A DNA stretch of 64,000 nt from contig CABIWW010000009.1 in assembly GCA_902362435.1 (NCBI GenBank), positions 1 through 64,000 on the forward strand, read 5' to 3'. Under the pieces are notes generated by a model. It ran no database searches. It had not been told where the DNA came from and saw only the letters and a list, made by a program, of their open reading frames with translations. Of this stretch, positions 34,353 through 44,128 are shown in pieces; position 1 is the stretch's first letter; every line of letters starts with the position of its first letter. This stretch comes from Eubacteriaceae bacterium. GTDB lineage: Bacteria > Bacillota > Clostridia > Peptostreptococcales > Anaerovoracaceae. Both the position numbers and the translations under genes were made by a program.

Positions 34353-35243
34353 ATGGTAAATCAGAAATATTTGGATAAAGCAGAGGTACTTATAGAAGCG
34401 CTGCCTTATATACAGCGTTTCAGCAAAAAAATAATTGTTGTAAAATACGGCGGCAGCGCTATGATAGATGAGGAGCTCAAGCAGGACGTCATCGAGGACG
34501 TTGTACTGCTCAAGCTGATAGGGTTCAAGCCTATCATCGTTCACGGCGGCGGCAAGGAGATCAGCCGATGGGTGGACAAGGTAGGGATGGACACTAAATT
34601 CGTGAACGGTCTGAGAGTCACGGATGCCGACACGATGGAGCTTGCGGAGATGGTACTCGCAAGGGTCAACAAGGAGCTGGTCGCAAAGATCCAGACTCTC
34701 GGCATAAAGGCTGCAGGCATAAGCGGCAAGGACGGCGGCCTCCTCACTGTAGAGAAGAAGTTCTCGGGAAGCGAGGATATAGGATTTGTCGGTGATGTGA
34801 CCGAAGTGGACACGAAGATCCTGGAGGATCTTCTGGAGAAGGATTTCCTGCCTGTAGTGTTCCCTGTGGGAATGGACAAGGACGGCGTTACATACAATAT
34901 CAATGCCGATGAAGCGGCAAGCTCGATAGCTACAGCGCTCAGGGCAGAGAAACTCGCATACCTTTCAGATGTGGAGGGCGTGAGACTCGATCCGGAAGAC
35001 CCGGAATCCGTGATATCTGAGCTTTACACGAATGAAGCACAGGATCTGATCGAACAGGGTGTGATCTCGGGCGGCATGCTGCCTAAGATCGAAAACTGCA
35101 TAGACGCTATCAACAAGGGTGTGTCAAGAGTGCATATAATGGACGGAAGGATACCGCACGGACTCCTCCTGGAGATATTTACGAACAAAGGTATAGGAAC
35201 AGCGATCATCAAAGAAAACGAGGAGAAATACTGGAATGAATAG
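34353..35243 (+). CDS. argB: Acetylglutamate kinase
   Basis: 296 residues. [10 protein letters not shown] (phosphate-binding Lys), [27 protein letters not shown] and [11 protein letters not shown] are family signatures. It phosphorylates N-acetylglutamate and is the usual feedback point of the cyclic pathway. Two ATGs (34350, 34353) compete; CAGGAG suits the second. The N-terminal helix [19 protein letters not shown] is the type that lets arginine-sensitive enzymes form hexamers. The end overlaps argD by 8 bp. Confidence 0.95.
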   Translation: MVNQKYLDKAEVLIEALPYIQRFSKKIIVVKYGGSAMIDEELKQDVIEDVVLLKLIGFKPIIVHGGGKEISRWVDKVGMDTKFVNGLRVTDADTMELAEMVLARVNKELVAKIQTLGIKAAGISGKDGGLLTVEKKFSGSEDIGFVGDVTEVDTKILEDLLEKDFLPVVFPVGMDKDGVTYNINADEAASSIATALRAEKLAYLSDVEGVRLDPEDPESVISELYTNEAQDLIEQGVISGGMLPKIENCIDAINKGVSRVHIMDGRIPHGLLLEIFTNKGIGTAIIKENEEKYWNE

Positions 35244-36405
35244 TAGTGAGATCAAGAAACTGGACAAGGAAAAAATAGTATCGACATACGGCAGATATGA
35301 CCTGGTGGCAGAGAGCGGAAAAGGCGCTTGCTGCACATCGGCAGACGGCAAGAAATACATAGATTTTACAGCGGGAATAGGCGTGAATTCCCTCGGCTTC
35401 TGTGACGACGGATGGGTAGAGGCTGTGACTGCTCAGCTGAAAAAGCTGCAGCACGTGTCAAACCTGTTCTATACGGAGCCGCAGGTGAAGGTGGCAGACA
35501 TGCTCACGTCGAGAACCGGACTGAAGAAAGTATTCTTTGGAAACTCCGGTGCGGAGGCGAATGAAGCGGCGATCAAGACTGCCAGAAAATACGGCACGGT
35601 GAACAAGGGCGAAAACGTGAACAAGATAATCACGCTCAACAATTCGTTCCACGGCAGGACTATGGCGACGATAACGGCTACGGGACAGGAGCATTACCAC
35701 AAGTTCTTCACTCCTTTCGTAGGCGGATTCGACTACTGCGACGCGAATGATTCCGCTCAGCTCGAGAAACTGGCTGACGAGAATACATGTGCGATAATGA
35801 TGGAAATGATACAGGGAGAGGGCGGAGTGCTCAATCTCGATGAGGACTTTGTAAAGGCGGCAGAGAGGATCTGCAGAGAAAAAGACATCCTGTTCATAGT
35901 CGATGAGGTGCAGACGGGTATCGGCAGAAGCGGCAAGCTGTTCGCGCACGAGCATTTCGGTGTGAAGCCTGATATCGTGACATTTGCAAAGGGTGTCGGC
36001 GGCGGTCTTCCTATCGGCGGTGCGATATTCAGCGAAAAATGCTGCGATGTGCTCAAGCCTGGCGATCACGGTACGACGTATGGCGGGAATCCTGTCGCAT
36101 GTGCGGGTGCGGTCGAAGTGCTGACGAGAATGGATGACGCGTTCCTCAGGGAAGTGGAAGCCAAAGGCGAATATATAAAGGAAAAGCTGATGGCTATGCC
36201 TCAGGTCAAAGATGTGTCAGGAATGGGCCTGATGCTCGGAGTCGCAGTGGAAGGCAAAGAGGCTTCAAAGGTAGTCAGCGATGCGCTTGAGGCCGGTCTG
36301 ATGATACTCACTGCAAAGGACAAAGTAAGACTTCTGCCTCCTCTTACGATAACATATGAGGAGATCGATGCGGGACTTGCTATCCTTGAAAAGGTGCTTG
36401 CATAA
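35236..36405 (+). CDS. argD: Acetylornithine aminotransferase
   Basis: 389 residues, class III PLP aminotransferase. Seen: [40 protein letters not shown] and [15 protein letters not shown] with the PLP Lys. It makes N-acetylornithine from the semialdehyde using glutamate. Last gene of the operon, followed by a terminator. argF, argG and argH are not here, so the rest of the pathway must lie elsewhere. Confidence 0.94.
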   Translation: MNSSEIKKLDKEKIVSTYGRYDLVAESGKGACCTSADGKKYIDFTAGIGVNSLGFCDDGWVEAVTAQLKKLQHVSNLFYTEPQVKVADMLTSRTGLKKVFFGNSGAEANEAAIKTARKYGTVNKGENVNKIITLNNSFHGRTMATITATGQEHYHKFFTPFVGGFDYCDANDSAQLEKLADENTCAIMMEMIQGEGGVLNLDEDFVKAAERICREKDILFIVDEVQTGIGRSGKLFAHEHFGVKPDIVTFAKGVGGGLPIGGAIFSEKCCDVLKPGDHGTTYGGNPVACAGAVEVLTRMDDAFLREVEAKGEYIKEKLMAMPQVKDVSGMGLMLGVAVEGKEASKVVSDALEAGLMILTAKDKVRLLPPLTITYEEIDAGLAILEKVLA

Positions 36406-36433
36406 TGCAGGTCATATGACGAAATATGATAAA

Positions 36434-36485
36434 AACGGCAGCGATGCTATGAGCGACATGCTCAGGGTGTCCTGCCGTTTTTTGT
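36434..36485 (+). terminator. Terminator of argCJBD
   Basis: AACGGCAG and CTGCCGTT, with a second small inner hairpin (GCTATGAGC), followed by TTTTT. Confidence 0.8.
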
Positions 36486-36608
36486 GAAGAAAAAACCACG
36501 GTTTGATATGCTGCATGCAGAATAAAAAAATGACGATCTGCACATAAATATATTACGACATCGAAGGTCGCTTAAAGGGGAGCGAAGGATATGCGAGGAT
36601 AATTATTT

Positions 36609-37379
36609 ATGGCCGGCAAGGTGGAAATCTGTGGTGTTAATACGGCGAGTCTGCCGCGGTACCGTGACCAGGAGATGCATGACATGCTCGTGGCGGTGAA
36701 AGCGGGAGACATGGAGGTCAGGGATGAATTCATAAAAGGCAATCTGAGACTGGTGCTCAGCGTGATACAGAAGTTTTCCGGACGAGGGGAAAACCCCGAC
36801 GATCTGTTCCAGGTAGGATGTGTAGGGCTGATCAAGGCTCTCGACAATTTCGATATGTCGCATGGCGTGAAGTTCAGCACGTATGCGGTCCCGATGATAA
36901 TCGGAGAGATACGGCGCTACCTGAGAGACAACAACAGCATAAGAGTTTCAAGATCGATGAGAGATCTGGCGTACAAGGCGCTTACGGCCAGGGAAAAGCT
37001 CGGGCGTGAGCTGCAGCGTGAGGCTACGGTAGATGAGATAGCGCGCGAGCTTGAAGTGAAAAAAGAAGATGTAGTGCTGGCACTTGATTCGATACAGGAT
37101 CCTGTTTCACTGTTCGATCCCGTTTTCAACGATGACGGCGATCCCATATATGTGATGGATCAGATAAGGGATATGAAAAACACAGATGTGAAATGGATAG
37201 AAAATCTTTCGCTTTCGGAGGCGATGAAGAAACTGTCACCCAGGGAGCAGAACATCCTTACTATGAGATTCTTTGAGGGAAAGACGCAGATGGAGGTCGC
37301 GGATGAGATATCGATAAGTCAGGCGCAGGTATCGCGTCTTGAAAAGAACGCTCTGAATTATATGAAGAAATATGTCTGA
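36609..37379 (+). CDS. sigG: Sporulation sigma factor G
   Basis: 256 residues. The N-terminus KVEICGVNTASLP is the sigma-G signature used in regulation by SpoIIAB/CsfB; then NLRLVLSVIQKFSGRGEN, DLFQVGCVGLIKALDNF, STYAVPMIIGEIRR and region 4 TQMEVADEISISQAQVSRLEK. It drives late forespore genes. The GAGG before the ATG is weak and 12 bp away, in keeping with tight control. In most relatives sigG directly follows sigE; here 4.5 kb of arginine genes lie between. Confidence 0.95.
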   Translation: MAGKVEICGVNTASLPRYRDQEMHDMLVAVKAGDMEVRDEFIKGNLRLVLSVIQKFSGRGENPDDLFQVGCVGLIKALDNFDMSHGVKFSTYAVPMIIGEIRRYLRDNNSIRVSRSMRDLAYKALTAREKLGRELQREATVDEIARELEVKKEDVVLALDSIQDPVSLFDPVFNDDGDPIYVMDQIRDMKNTDVKWIENLSLSEAMKKLSPREQNILTMRFFEGKTQMEVADEISISQAQVSRLEKNALNYMKKYV

Positions 37380-37396
37380 TATATCTGCTACGGAGG

Positions 37397-37438
37397 CGGG
37401 CGCACAGGTGAAAAGTTCATCACCTGTGCGTCCGTTTT
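37397..37438 (+). terminator. Terminator after sigG
   Basis: CGGGCGCACAGGTG and CACCTGTGCGTCCG pair (one mismatch), followed by TTTT. Confidence 0.85.
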
Positions 37439-37557
37439 GTCGTCATGGTAATACTGTTACCGAGGATGCATATAATGGTACATGAGAACGTATTACGCAC
37501 AGAAAATGTTTGTAAAATGCGCAAAAGCGTTTTTGCAACAATTTGTGATTTTGTTGG

Positions 37558-37586
37558 TTGACATCGGATATCTATTAGCATATAAT
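37558..37586 (+). promoter_or_regulatory. Permease promoter with long leader
   Basis: TTGACA, 17 bp, TATAAT. The start codon is about 140 bp from the expected transcription start. The leader is very AT-rich and I see no riboswitch or attenuator in it. Confidence 0.85.
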
Positions 37587-37730
37587 GAGTTATCTGAATT
37601 ACTAGTAATTTTCAACAATTCGAAATTTCATACGCAATAATATAAAATTTAAAATATTTTAAAACTGTTCGAGAATGAAAATACGACTGATTCAGAGTGG
37701 CAATTATGTATCGAAGAAAAGGAGGGTGTT

Positions 37731-39251
37731 ATGACAGACGAAAGAAAAGTTTCCGCTTCTAATGAAAAGAACGAACTGAAACGCGGTATCAAAGGCTGGC
37801 AGGTTGCATTCATCGGTATTGGTGGTGTAATCGGATCATGTTATTTCCTCGGGATAGGCGCCTGCCTCTCCAGCATGGGACCTGGCGTGCTGATCGCATT
37901 TATTGTGACTGGTATTATCGTTTACGGTACTATGATTTCTTATTCGGAACTGCTGGTAAACGTTCCTAGAACAGGATCGTTCGTGGCATATACCAGTGAG
38001 TTCCTGACTCCTACCATTTCGACCGGGTTCGGATGGGCATTCTGGTTCAACTGGGTATGCTATGTACCATCCGAAGCGATAGCGGTTTCGACCGTGCTCA
38101 CATCGCTGATGGGAACAGACAGTGCAGTTACATATGTTTCTATCGCTCTCGGCGCAATGGCTGCAATAACTGTTATAAATCTCTGCGCAGTAGATATCTT
38201 CGCAAAGATCGAGGCAGGACTTGCTATCACTAAGGTAATAGTTATCATGATATTCGTTATCGCTGCATTTGGTATCTGGGTAGGTCTCTGGGGTCAGAGC
38301 AGCAGTTACACAGGTTTCCTGGCAGGTATTGTAAACTTCGGAGACGCTACTATGTCATTCGGTCAGAAGGTATTCCCTCTGGGTATCATGGCTGTACTGG
38401 TGAACATGACAGTAGTACTGGTAACTTTCCAGGGTACAGAGATCGTCGGTCTTGCGGCTGCAGAATCTCAGAATCCTGAGAAATCAGTACCTAAGGCATG
38501 CAAGAGTGTTACTTACCGTATCGCACTGCTTTACATACTGCCGCTGATCCTTGTTATACTCGTTTATCCATATGAGCTGGCAAGTGATGCAAATCCGGTA
38601 TTTGCTGATATCATGAACTACTACGGCATAGAATGGCTTGGCTTCGTATTCTCGGCAGTAGTACTGGTTGCAGCATTCAGCTGTGCAAATACAGGCTTCT
38701 ACGGAACAGTAAGATGCATGTTCGGGCTTTCGATCGAAGGTCTGGCACCTAAGTTCCTCAGCAAAGTAACTAAATCAGGAAACCCTAGAGCTGCAGTTCT
38801 CTGGACTCTGGGCTTCATGTGGATCGTACTTCTGTTAGGACTTATTTCACAGGTTACAGGATATCTCGAAGACCTGTATGTAAGCCTGCTGTCACTGTCA
38901 GGATTCACAGGAACTCTGGCATGGGTAGGAATCATCCTGTCGCATCTTTCTCTCAGAAGAAAGCTCAAGAGAAACGGATATGATCCTGAAACATGCCTGA
39001 AGGCAAGAGTAAAGAAAGGTCAGAGATGGATCCCTTACTTTGCAGTAATAGCACAGATCATATGCCTGATCATGCTGGTATTTGAAGATGTCCTCATCTT
39101 TGCGATCGCATGCGGAGCTATAGTTCTGCCGATGATCGGATATCAGATCGCAAAGAAGGCAGGCAAGATAAGAGATATATCAGAGCTTGCATCGACTAAC
39201 GAGACTTCATTTGATGAATTGTTCCCGCCACTTAACAAAGATGGTAAATAG
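37731..39251 (+). CDS. APC-family amino acid permease
   Basis: 506 residues, about 12 to 14 membrane helices. The first helix has the family motif IGGVIGSCYFLGIG; FQGTEIVGLAAAESQNPEKSVPKA is the conserved loop after helix 6 (AAT/YAT type). It probably imports an amino acid with a proton. The substrate is not predictable. AAGGAGGGTG precedes the ATG. Codon choice (GTA, ACT, CTG) differs from the AGA/ATA-rich neighbours, as in strongly expressed genes. It lies between sigG and an alarmone synthetase but has its own promoter and terminator. Confidence 0.88.
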   Translation: MTDERKVSASNEKNELKRGIKGWQVAFIGIGGVIGSCYFLGIGACLSSMGPGVLIAFIVTGIIVYGTMISYSELLVNVPRTGSFVAYTSEFLTPTISTGFGWAFWFNWVCYVPSEAIAVSTVLTSLMGTDSAVTYVSIALGAMAAITVINLCAVDIFAKIEAGLAITKVIVIMIFVIAAFGIWVGLWGQSSSYTGFLAGIVNFGDATMSFGQKVFPLGIMAVLVNMTVVLVTFQGTEIVGLAAAESQNPEKSVPKACKSVTYRIALLYILPLILVILVYPYELASDANPVFADIMNYYGIEWLGFVFSAVVLVAAFSCANTGFYGTVRCMFGLSIEGLAPKFLSKVTKSGNPRAAVLWTLGFMWIVLLLGLISQVTGYLEDLYVSLLSLSGFTGTLAWVGIILSHLSLRRKLKRNGYDPETCLKARVKKGQRWIPYFAVIAQIICLIMLVFEDVLIFAIACGAIVLPMIGYQIAKKAGKIRDISELASTNETSFDELFPPLNKDGK

Positions 39252-39280
39252 ATGAATGTATAATAGATTGTGAAAGAATG

Positions 39281-39311
39281 GACGGAAGCAGATGCTTCCG
39301 TCTGTTTTTTT
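39281..39311 (+). terminator. Terminator after the permease
   Basis: GACGGAAGC-AGAT-GCTTCCGTC, perfect 9-bp stem, then TGTTTTTTT. Confidence 0.92.
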
Positions 39312-39370
39312 GGAAAAAATCACCTGATTTACAAAAAAGAATGATAAAATCGCCGGAGAAGGAGATCGAT

Positions 39371-40045
39371 ATGATATTAGAGAAGAATGAAAACTTCGTT
39401 ATCAACGAATCTATGATACCGCCCGAGATGAGCGTCACCATAGACAATGCGAGAGAGCTCGCAAGGGAGTTCAGAGATCTCAGGATGAGATATCATGCGG
39501 CGATAAAAGAGATAAGCACCAAGCTCGAGGTCCTTGACAATGAGTTCAGTGTAAGGAATGATTACAATCCGATACATCATATGCAGTGCAGACTTAAAAG
39601 CATCGAGAGTATCGTGGATAAGATCGGCAGGAAAGGCTGGCCTATGGAAATGGAGTCGGTCTATAAAGTGATGGATTTTGCAGGGGTCAGAGTAGTATGC
39701 AATTACATAGACGATATCTACACGGTCGAGGAAAGTCTTTTGAGACAGGATGATATCAAGCTGCTTAAGCGCAAGGATTATATAAGGAACCCCAAGGAGA
39801 GCGGCTACAGGAGCCTGCATCTGCTGGTGGAAGTCCCTATATTCCTGTCGGACAGGACTTACAACATGCCTGTCGAGATACAGATACGCACGATCGCGAT
39901 GGATACCTGGGCGAGTCTTGAACATGAGCTCAAATATAAGAGCAAAAAAGAAATGCCGGGGTATGTGGTGCAGGAACTGAAAAACTGTGCCAAGTCGATG
40001 GCAGATCTTGATGCGTCGATGGAACGTATACATAAAATGCTCTGA
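39371..40045 (+). CDS. Small alarmone synthetase (RelA/SpoT domain, RelQ/RelP type)
   Basis: 224 residues. Only the ppGpp synthetase domain is present: RLKSIESIVDKI, MDFAGVRVVCNYIDDIYTV, KDYIRNPKESGYRSLHL with the substrate Tyr/Arg, and VEIQIRTIAMDTWASLEHEL. No HD hydrolase, TGS or ACT domain, so this is a stand-alone synthetase of (p)ppGpp that is regulated mainly by expression. AAGGAG precedes the ATG. A lipoprotein gene follows 40 bp downstream, perhaps in the same transcript. Confidence 0.9.
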   Translation: MILEKNENFVINESMIPPEMSVTIDNARELAREFRDLRMRYHAAIKEISTKLEVLDNEFSVRNDYNPIHHMQCRLKSIESIVDKIGRKGWPMEMESVYKVMDFAGVRVVCNYIDDIYTVEESLLRQDDIKLLKRKDYIRNPKESGYRSLHLLVEVPIFLSDRTYNMPVEIQIRTIAMDTWASLEHELKYKSKKEMPGYVVQELKNCAKSMADLDASMERIHKML

Positions 40046-40085
40046 TAAACCGGGCATCGATAATCTGAAATGGAGAGAAAATCAA

Positions 40086-41165
40086 ATGAAAAGAAAAGCA
40101 TTGAGAACATCAGCGTTGGTTTTATGTGTGATAATGGCTTTCTGCCTGTCATCGTGCGGTACTGAAGTATCATACGATGATTATGACCTTAGCAAGTATA
40201 TAAAGGTCGGGGATTACAAGGGGATGGAAGTCGCATCGTACAGCATTTCCGTGACTGATGATGAAGTCGAGACTGCGATACAGAGTGCTCTGGATGAAGC
40301 AGCCACTGACAAGGAGCTTGATAAAGGGACTGCTATCGAGAATGGTGATGTTGTAAATATCGACTACACCGGAAAGCTGGACGGCAAGAAATTCGACGGA
40401 GGATCGGCAGAGGGGTATGATCTGACTATAGGCAGCGGAAGCTTCATAGACGGATTCGAATCGGGTCTGATCGGAAAGAAAGTCGGAGAAAAGACTGATC
40501 TTGAGCTGACGTTTCCGGAGGATTATTCCTCTGAGGATCTTCAGGGAAAAGATGTAGTGTTCACTGTCAAGATAAATTCGGCGACAAGAAAAGAAGTTCC
40601 TGTGCTGGATGAAGATTTCGTCAAGAATACCACGGAATTCGAGACTGTCGAGGAATACAGAGCGGATCTTGAGAAAAAGCTTTACGATGAAAAGGAACAG
40701 GAAGCGATAAACAATCAGAAGACGACACTATGGTCAAATCTACTGGAAAATGTGGAAGTCAAGAAATATCCGGAAAGAGAGCTCGATTACTATATACAGT
40801 TCAACAGCGATCAGATGGATACCATGGCAAAGGAATACGACATGACACGTGATGAACTGCTGGCTGCCTACGATTTCGGCGATGAGGACGAATTCGCGGC
40901 GACCAATGAAGACAGCAGCAAGCAGCGTGTGAAGCAGGAGATGCTGATCGAATATATCGCGCAGAAAGAGGAACTTGAATATACAGAAAAGGAAAAGGAT
41001 GCGCTGATAAAGAACTACAAGAATGCAGGGTACGACGAGAAGACGATAAAGACACAGACCGGAAGGACCATGGACGAATATGTGGATATGGAGCTTCTTT
41101 ACGGAAAGGTGCTGGATTTTCTGCTGGACAATGCTGTGATCACTGATGCTGCATCCGCAGAATAG
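40086..41165 (+). CDS. Trigger-factor-like lipoprotein (FKBP-type prolyl isomerase)
   Basis: 359 residues. The signal peptide ends in LSSC, a lipobox, so it is membrane-anchored outside. Residues about 85-180 are an FKBP domain (NGDVVNIDYTGKLDGKKFDGG, summarised; FIDGFESGLIGKKVGEKTDLELTFPE) and about 190-350 resemble the trigger factor C-terminal helical arm. The ribosome-binding N-terminal domain of trigger factor is missing. It may fold exported proteins, like PrsA. GGAGAG precedes the ATG. The C-terminal Ala/Glu tail is short. Confidence 0.87.
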   Translation: MKRKALRTSALVLCVIMAFCLSSCGTEVSYDDYDLSKYIKVGDYKGMEVASYSISVTDDEVETAIQSALDEAATDKELDKGTAIENGDVVNIDYTGKLDGKKFDGGSAEGYDLTIGSGSFIDGFESGLIGKKVGEKTDLELTFPEDYSSEDLQGKDVVFTVKINSATRKEVPVLDEDFVKNTTEFETVEEYRADLEKKLYDEKEQEAINNQKTTLWSNLLENVEVKKYPERELDYYIQFNSDQMDTMAKEYDMTRDELLAAYDFGDEDEFAATNEDSSKQRVKQEMLIEYIAQKEELEYTEKEKDALIKNYKNAGYDEKTIKTQTGRTMDEYVDMELLYGKVLDFLLDNAVITDAASAE

Positions 41166-41281
41166 CGAAAGGCCAGTGAATCAAAATTCGCTGCATGCCA
41201 TGGCCGTGTGTGTTACGGCTGGATTTGCAGAATAGAAAATAGAAACTGTTTTGTATAAAATGTAAATATTTTAGTTGAAAA

Positions 41282-41335
41282 GAGCCGCGTGGTATGATAA
41301 ACTTATAACATTAGTTTATTATCTGCCATGCGGCT
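41282..41335 (+). other. Long imperfect hairpin upstream of the glycine riboswitch
   Basis: AGCCGCGTGGTATGATAAACT pairs with AGTTTATTATCTGCCATGCGGCT almost end to end (a few bulges) over an 8-nt loop; TGTTGTT follows. It could be the terminator of the preceding gene, or a structured part of the riboswitch leader. A TATGAT within the first arm might be a -10. Confidence 0.5.
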
Positions 41336-41370
41336 GTTGTTATGTCACCGCATATGGCGGGAAAGGCTAT

Positions 41371-41460
41371 GATTCTCTGGAGAGTCTCATAATGAGCGCC
41401 GAAGGTGTACGCATGCAGGGTCATATACTGTATGTAATCTCTCAGGCAAAAGGACAGAGC
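41371..41460 (+). ncRNA. Glycine riboswitch, single aptamer
   Basis: Core motifs of the gcvT class: CTCTGGAGAGTC, AGCGCCGAAGG and CTCTCAGGCAAAAGGACAGAG in the right order. Only one aptamer is clear. The terminator 34 bp downstream forms the expression platform, and the regulated gene is an alanine/glycine-type transporter. Confidence 0.9.
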
Positions 41461-41493
41461 AGATAGTTTTTATATTATTTGTGTCCTCTCCGG

Positions 41494-41520
41494 AAGTCGA
41501 TAAAAATATCGGCTTTTTTT
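41494..41520 (+). terminator. Riboswitch-controlled terminator
   Basis: AGTCGATA-AAAA-TATCGGCT with seven T, between the aptamer and the transporter gene. In on- or off-switch mode it would gate expression of the transporter. Confidence 0.8.
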
Positions 41521-41665
41521 ATTATCTGGGAAATATCGAAAACGATATTTCCGTAATATCAACAAAAGTTTCATATGAAAATATGTGTGGCGAAGCCGCT
41601 TTTGTTATTGCACAGCTGAGAAGCTGAGCAGAAGATACTTTTTATTCAGGAGAAGGAGAAAGAAA

Positions 41666-43090
41666 ATGGAAGCATTGACAAAGATTCTGGAGGCAATAGA
41701 CGGAGTCGTCTGGGGAGTGCCTCTCATCGTACTGATCATGGGAACGGGTATATACCTGACCATCAGACTGGGTCTGCTGCAGTTCAGAAAACTCGGCAAG
41801 GCGCTGAAGTACATGGTGAAGAATGAAGAAGGAGCAAAAGGTGAGGTGACGAGCTTCGGTGCGCTCTGTACAGCGATGGCAGCGACTATCGGTACAGGAA
41901 ATATCGTAGGTGTTGCGACTGCCGTTATGGCGGGAGGCCCGGGAGCACTGTTCTGGATGATAGTTGCAGCATGTCTCGGTATGGCAACGAAGTATTCCGA
42001 AGGACTGCTCGCTGTTAAGTTCCGTGAGGACAAAGGCGGAAGATTCCTTGGCGGACCTTTCAGATATATAGAACAGGGTATGGGGCCTGGATGGAAATGG
42101 CTCGCCAAGCTGTTCGCTATATTCGGCATAGGTGCCGGACTTCTTGGTATCGGAACGATAACTCAGGTAAACGGTATTGCATCTGCGGTAAAGAATGTTT
42201 TCGACCCTGAGGCACAGAACGTCGTACATTTATTTGGATCTGAGTATTCGATAGCGACTGTTATCACAGCGATCGTAGTGGCATTTTTCACAGCACTTGT
42301 AGTTATCGGCGGACTGAAGAGGATCGCAAGCGTTACTTCGATCGTAGTGCCGTTCATGGCTATCGCATATATCATAATATGCGTCGTGATACTGATATAC
42401 AATATAGAAAAGCTGCCTTCAGCTGTAGTGATGATCGTTGAAAGTGCATTCGGGGCAAGAGCGATGGCAGGTGGAGCTCTCGGAGCGCTGCTGCTCGCTA
42501 TGCAGAAGGGTGTCGCAAGAGGTATATTCTCGAATGAGGCAGGTCTGGGAAGCGCGCCTATCGCCGCTGCTGCAGCACAGACGCATGAGCCTGTAAGACA
42601 GGGTCTCGTATCGATGACAGGAACATTCATCGATACAGTCATCGTTTGTACTATGACAGGTCTTTCGATCATGGTAACAGGTGCATATGATTTCTCGACG
42701 GCAAACGGACTCGACGGCGTAGATGTAACTATATGGGCATTTTCGAACGGCCTTCCGTGGGCGGCAGGAGTCGGCTCAGTGATCCTGATGGTGTGCCTGG
42801 CTCTCTTCGCATTCACTACTATCCTCGGATGGGACTATTACAGCGAAAGATGCCTCGAATATCTGACAGGAGGCAAGATGGGAGTCGTAAAGGTTTACAG
42901 ATGGTTCTACATACTGGCAGTACTGATCGGACCGTTCCTCACGTTATCGGCAGTATGGACTCTGGCGGATATCTTCAACGGACTGATGGCTATACCTAAC
43001 CTGATAGCACTTGTTGCTCTGAGCGGCGTAATCGTTGCAGAAACGAAGAGCTACTTCAAGAGACTCGAAGCAGGTCATATAGACGGCTAG
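41666..43090 (+). CDS. AGCS-family sodium:alanine/glycine symporter
   Basis: 474 residues, about 11 membrane helices. AMAATIGTGNIVGVATA is the family signature near residue 70; GPGALFWM, ARGIFSNEAGLGSAPIAAAAA and ILGWDYYSERC are also typical. It moves alanine or glycine with sodium. The glycine riboswitch in front argues for glycine as substrate. GAAGGAG precedes the ATG; upstream in-frame codons lack a site. Monocistronic, with its own terminator. Confidence 0.93.
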   Translation: MEALTKILEAIDGVVWGVPLIVLIMGTGIYLTIRLGLLQFRKLGKALKYMVKNEEGAKGEVTSFGALCTAMAATIGTGNIVGVATAVMAGGPGALFWMIVAACLGMATKYSEGLLAVKFREDKGGRFLGGPFRYIEQGMGPGWKWLAKLFAIFGIGAGLLGIGTITQVNGIASAVKNVFDPEAQNVVHLFGSEYSIATVITAIVVAFFTALVVIGGLKRIASVTSIVVPFMAIAYIIICVVILIYNIEKLPSAVVMIVESAFGARAMAGGALGALLLAMQKGVARGIFSNEAGLGSAPIAAAAAQTHEPVRQGLVSMTGTFIDTVIVCTMTGLSIMVTGAYDFSTANGLDGVDVTIWAFSNGLPWAAGVGSVILMVCLALFAFTTILGWDYYSERCLEYLTGGKMGVVKVYRWFYILAVLIGPFLTLSAVWTLADIFNGLMAIPNLIALVALSGVIVAETKSYFKRLEAGHIDG

Positions 43091-43207
43091 TTTCAGCAGG
43101 GTAGCCGATACGGATCACGATGGAGCATATCAGAGGGGTAGTCGCCGGATCAGCAGCAATAAAGAATTATACATCTGAAAATACATAACATAATATGATG
43201 AGAAACG

Positions 43208-43244
43208 ATCGCAGGATGAACGCAAAGACATCCTGCGATTTTTA
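43208..43244 (+). terminator. Terminator after the AGCS transporter
   Basis: ATCGCAGGATG and CATCCTGCGAT form a perfect 11-bp stem with five T. Confidence 0.92.
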
Positions 43245-43313
43245 TATATACAGGCATAGCACGTACACCTGCTGCATATAAATCTATAAACAACGGAAAA
43301 GGGAGGAGCAGAT

Positions 43314-43565
43314 ATGCTTAATACAGAAGATATAAGAAACAAAGAGGTCATCAATATCTATGACGGCAGGAGCATGGGATTCGTATGCGATATAGAGATA
43401 AACCTCAAGGAAGGACGTATAGACGGGATAGTGCTGCCGGGAGACAGGGGATTCATGAAACTGCTGGGACGCGGAGAGCCGAACGACTTTGTGATAAAGT
43501 GGAAACACGTGAAGACCATAGGAGACGACGTTATACTGGTAGATGTGCCGCCTGTAATAGATTAG
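43314..43565 (+). CDS. YlmC/YmxH-family PRC-barrel protein
   Basis: 83 residues. KEVINIYDGRSMGFVCDIEIN is the PRC-barrel start; GFMKLLGRGEPNDFVIKWKHVKTIGDDVILVD (split: GRGEPNDFVIKW, IGDDVILVD) is the YlmC/YmxH signature. The family is linked to sporulation by gene neighbourhood; a biochemical role is not established. GGGAGGAGC precedes the ATG. In many Clostridia it lies between sigG and nrdR, as it does here apart from insertions. Confidence 0.92.
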   Translation: MLNTEDIRNKEVINIYDGRSMGFVCDIEINLKEGRIDGIVLPGDRGFMKLLGRGEPNDFVIKWKHVKTIGDDVILVDVPPVID

Positions 43566-43777
43566 CAGCTGAGATGGACATCACGATCAGCTGTGTGCTG
43601 AGACGATATCGCAGGTTTGGCAGTGCGAAAAGAAAAGAGTGCACTGCGCCTGAACAGTGCGCACCGGCGGAACCTGCAAAAAAATAAAGCCGTTTGCAGG
43701 CTTTGATCTTTTTTCATTAAACTGCCGGACATCTGCGGTATCTGATTTTATAGACAGTGTGTTTATGTGTGTTCTGT

Positions 43778-44128
43778 TCAATGCTCCTGATCAGCTGTTA
43801 TTCCTGCTTCGGCGAGTTCTTTGTTCAGTTCTGCATCGCGTATCTTGTCGAGTTTGATATTTCTGAAATAAAGACAGATGTCTATCGTTATTTCAAGCAT
43901 GTTCAATACATAAAATATGAAGCTGAGGTAAAACATGAATCCGTGATCGACTTCTGTGCAGGTCAGGATGATTTTTCTCGTAATACCGAATCCATATCCT
44001 ATCCACAGAAAGACCTCGAAAAACAGGCTTTTTCCTTTAGCTGTACGTGATGTCCACGAACGATATATAGATAAAGGCCACGATAAGCCGAAACAGATTA
44101 TCATCATAGCTTCTAAAAAATTCACCAT
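43778..44128 (-). CDS. Small PQ-loop-like membrane protein
   Basis: 116 residues, three to four hydrophobic helices. MIICFGLSWPLSIYRSWTSRT followed by AKGKSLFFEVFLWIGYGFGI looks like half of a PQ-loop/SemiSWEET-type transporter (Trp-Pro pair, SRTAKGKS loop). The C-terminus is charged (KLDKIRDAELNKELAEAG). The start is set by GAGAGGAATA upstream of ATG; the frame continues upstream without a ribosome site. It is on the strand opposite to its neighbours, between ylmC and nrdR. The transported compound is unknown. Confidence 0.72.
   Translation of the reverse strand: MVNFLEAMMIICFGLSWPLSIYRSWTSRTAKGKSLFFEVFLWIGYGFGITRKIILTCTEVDHGFMFYLSFIFYVLNMLEITIDICLYFRNIKLDKIRDAELNKELAEAGITADQEH

Noticed and set aside
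41275..41466. 63-codon open frame across the riboswitch
   Set aside because: It is explained by the glycine aptamer sequence; no ribosome site.
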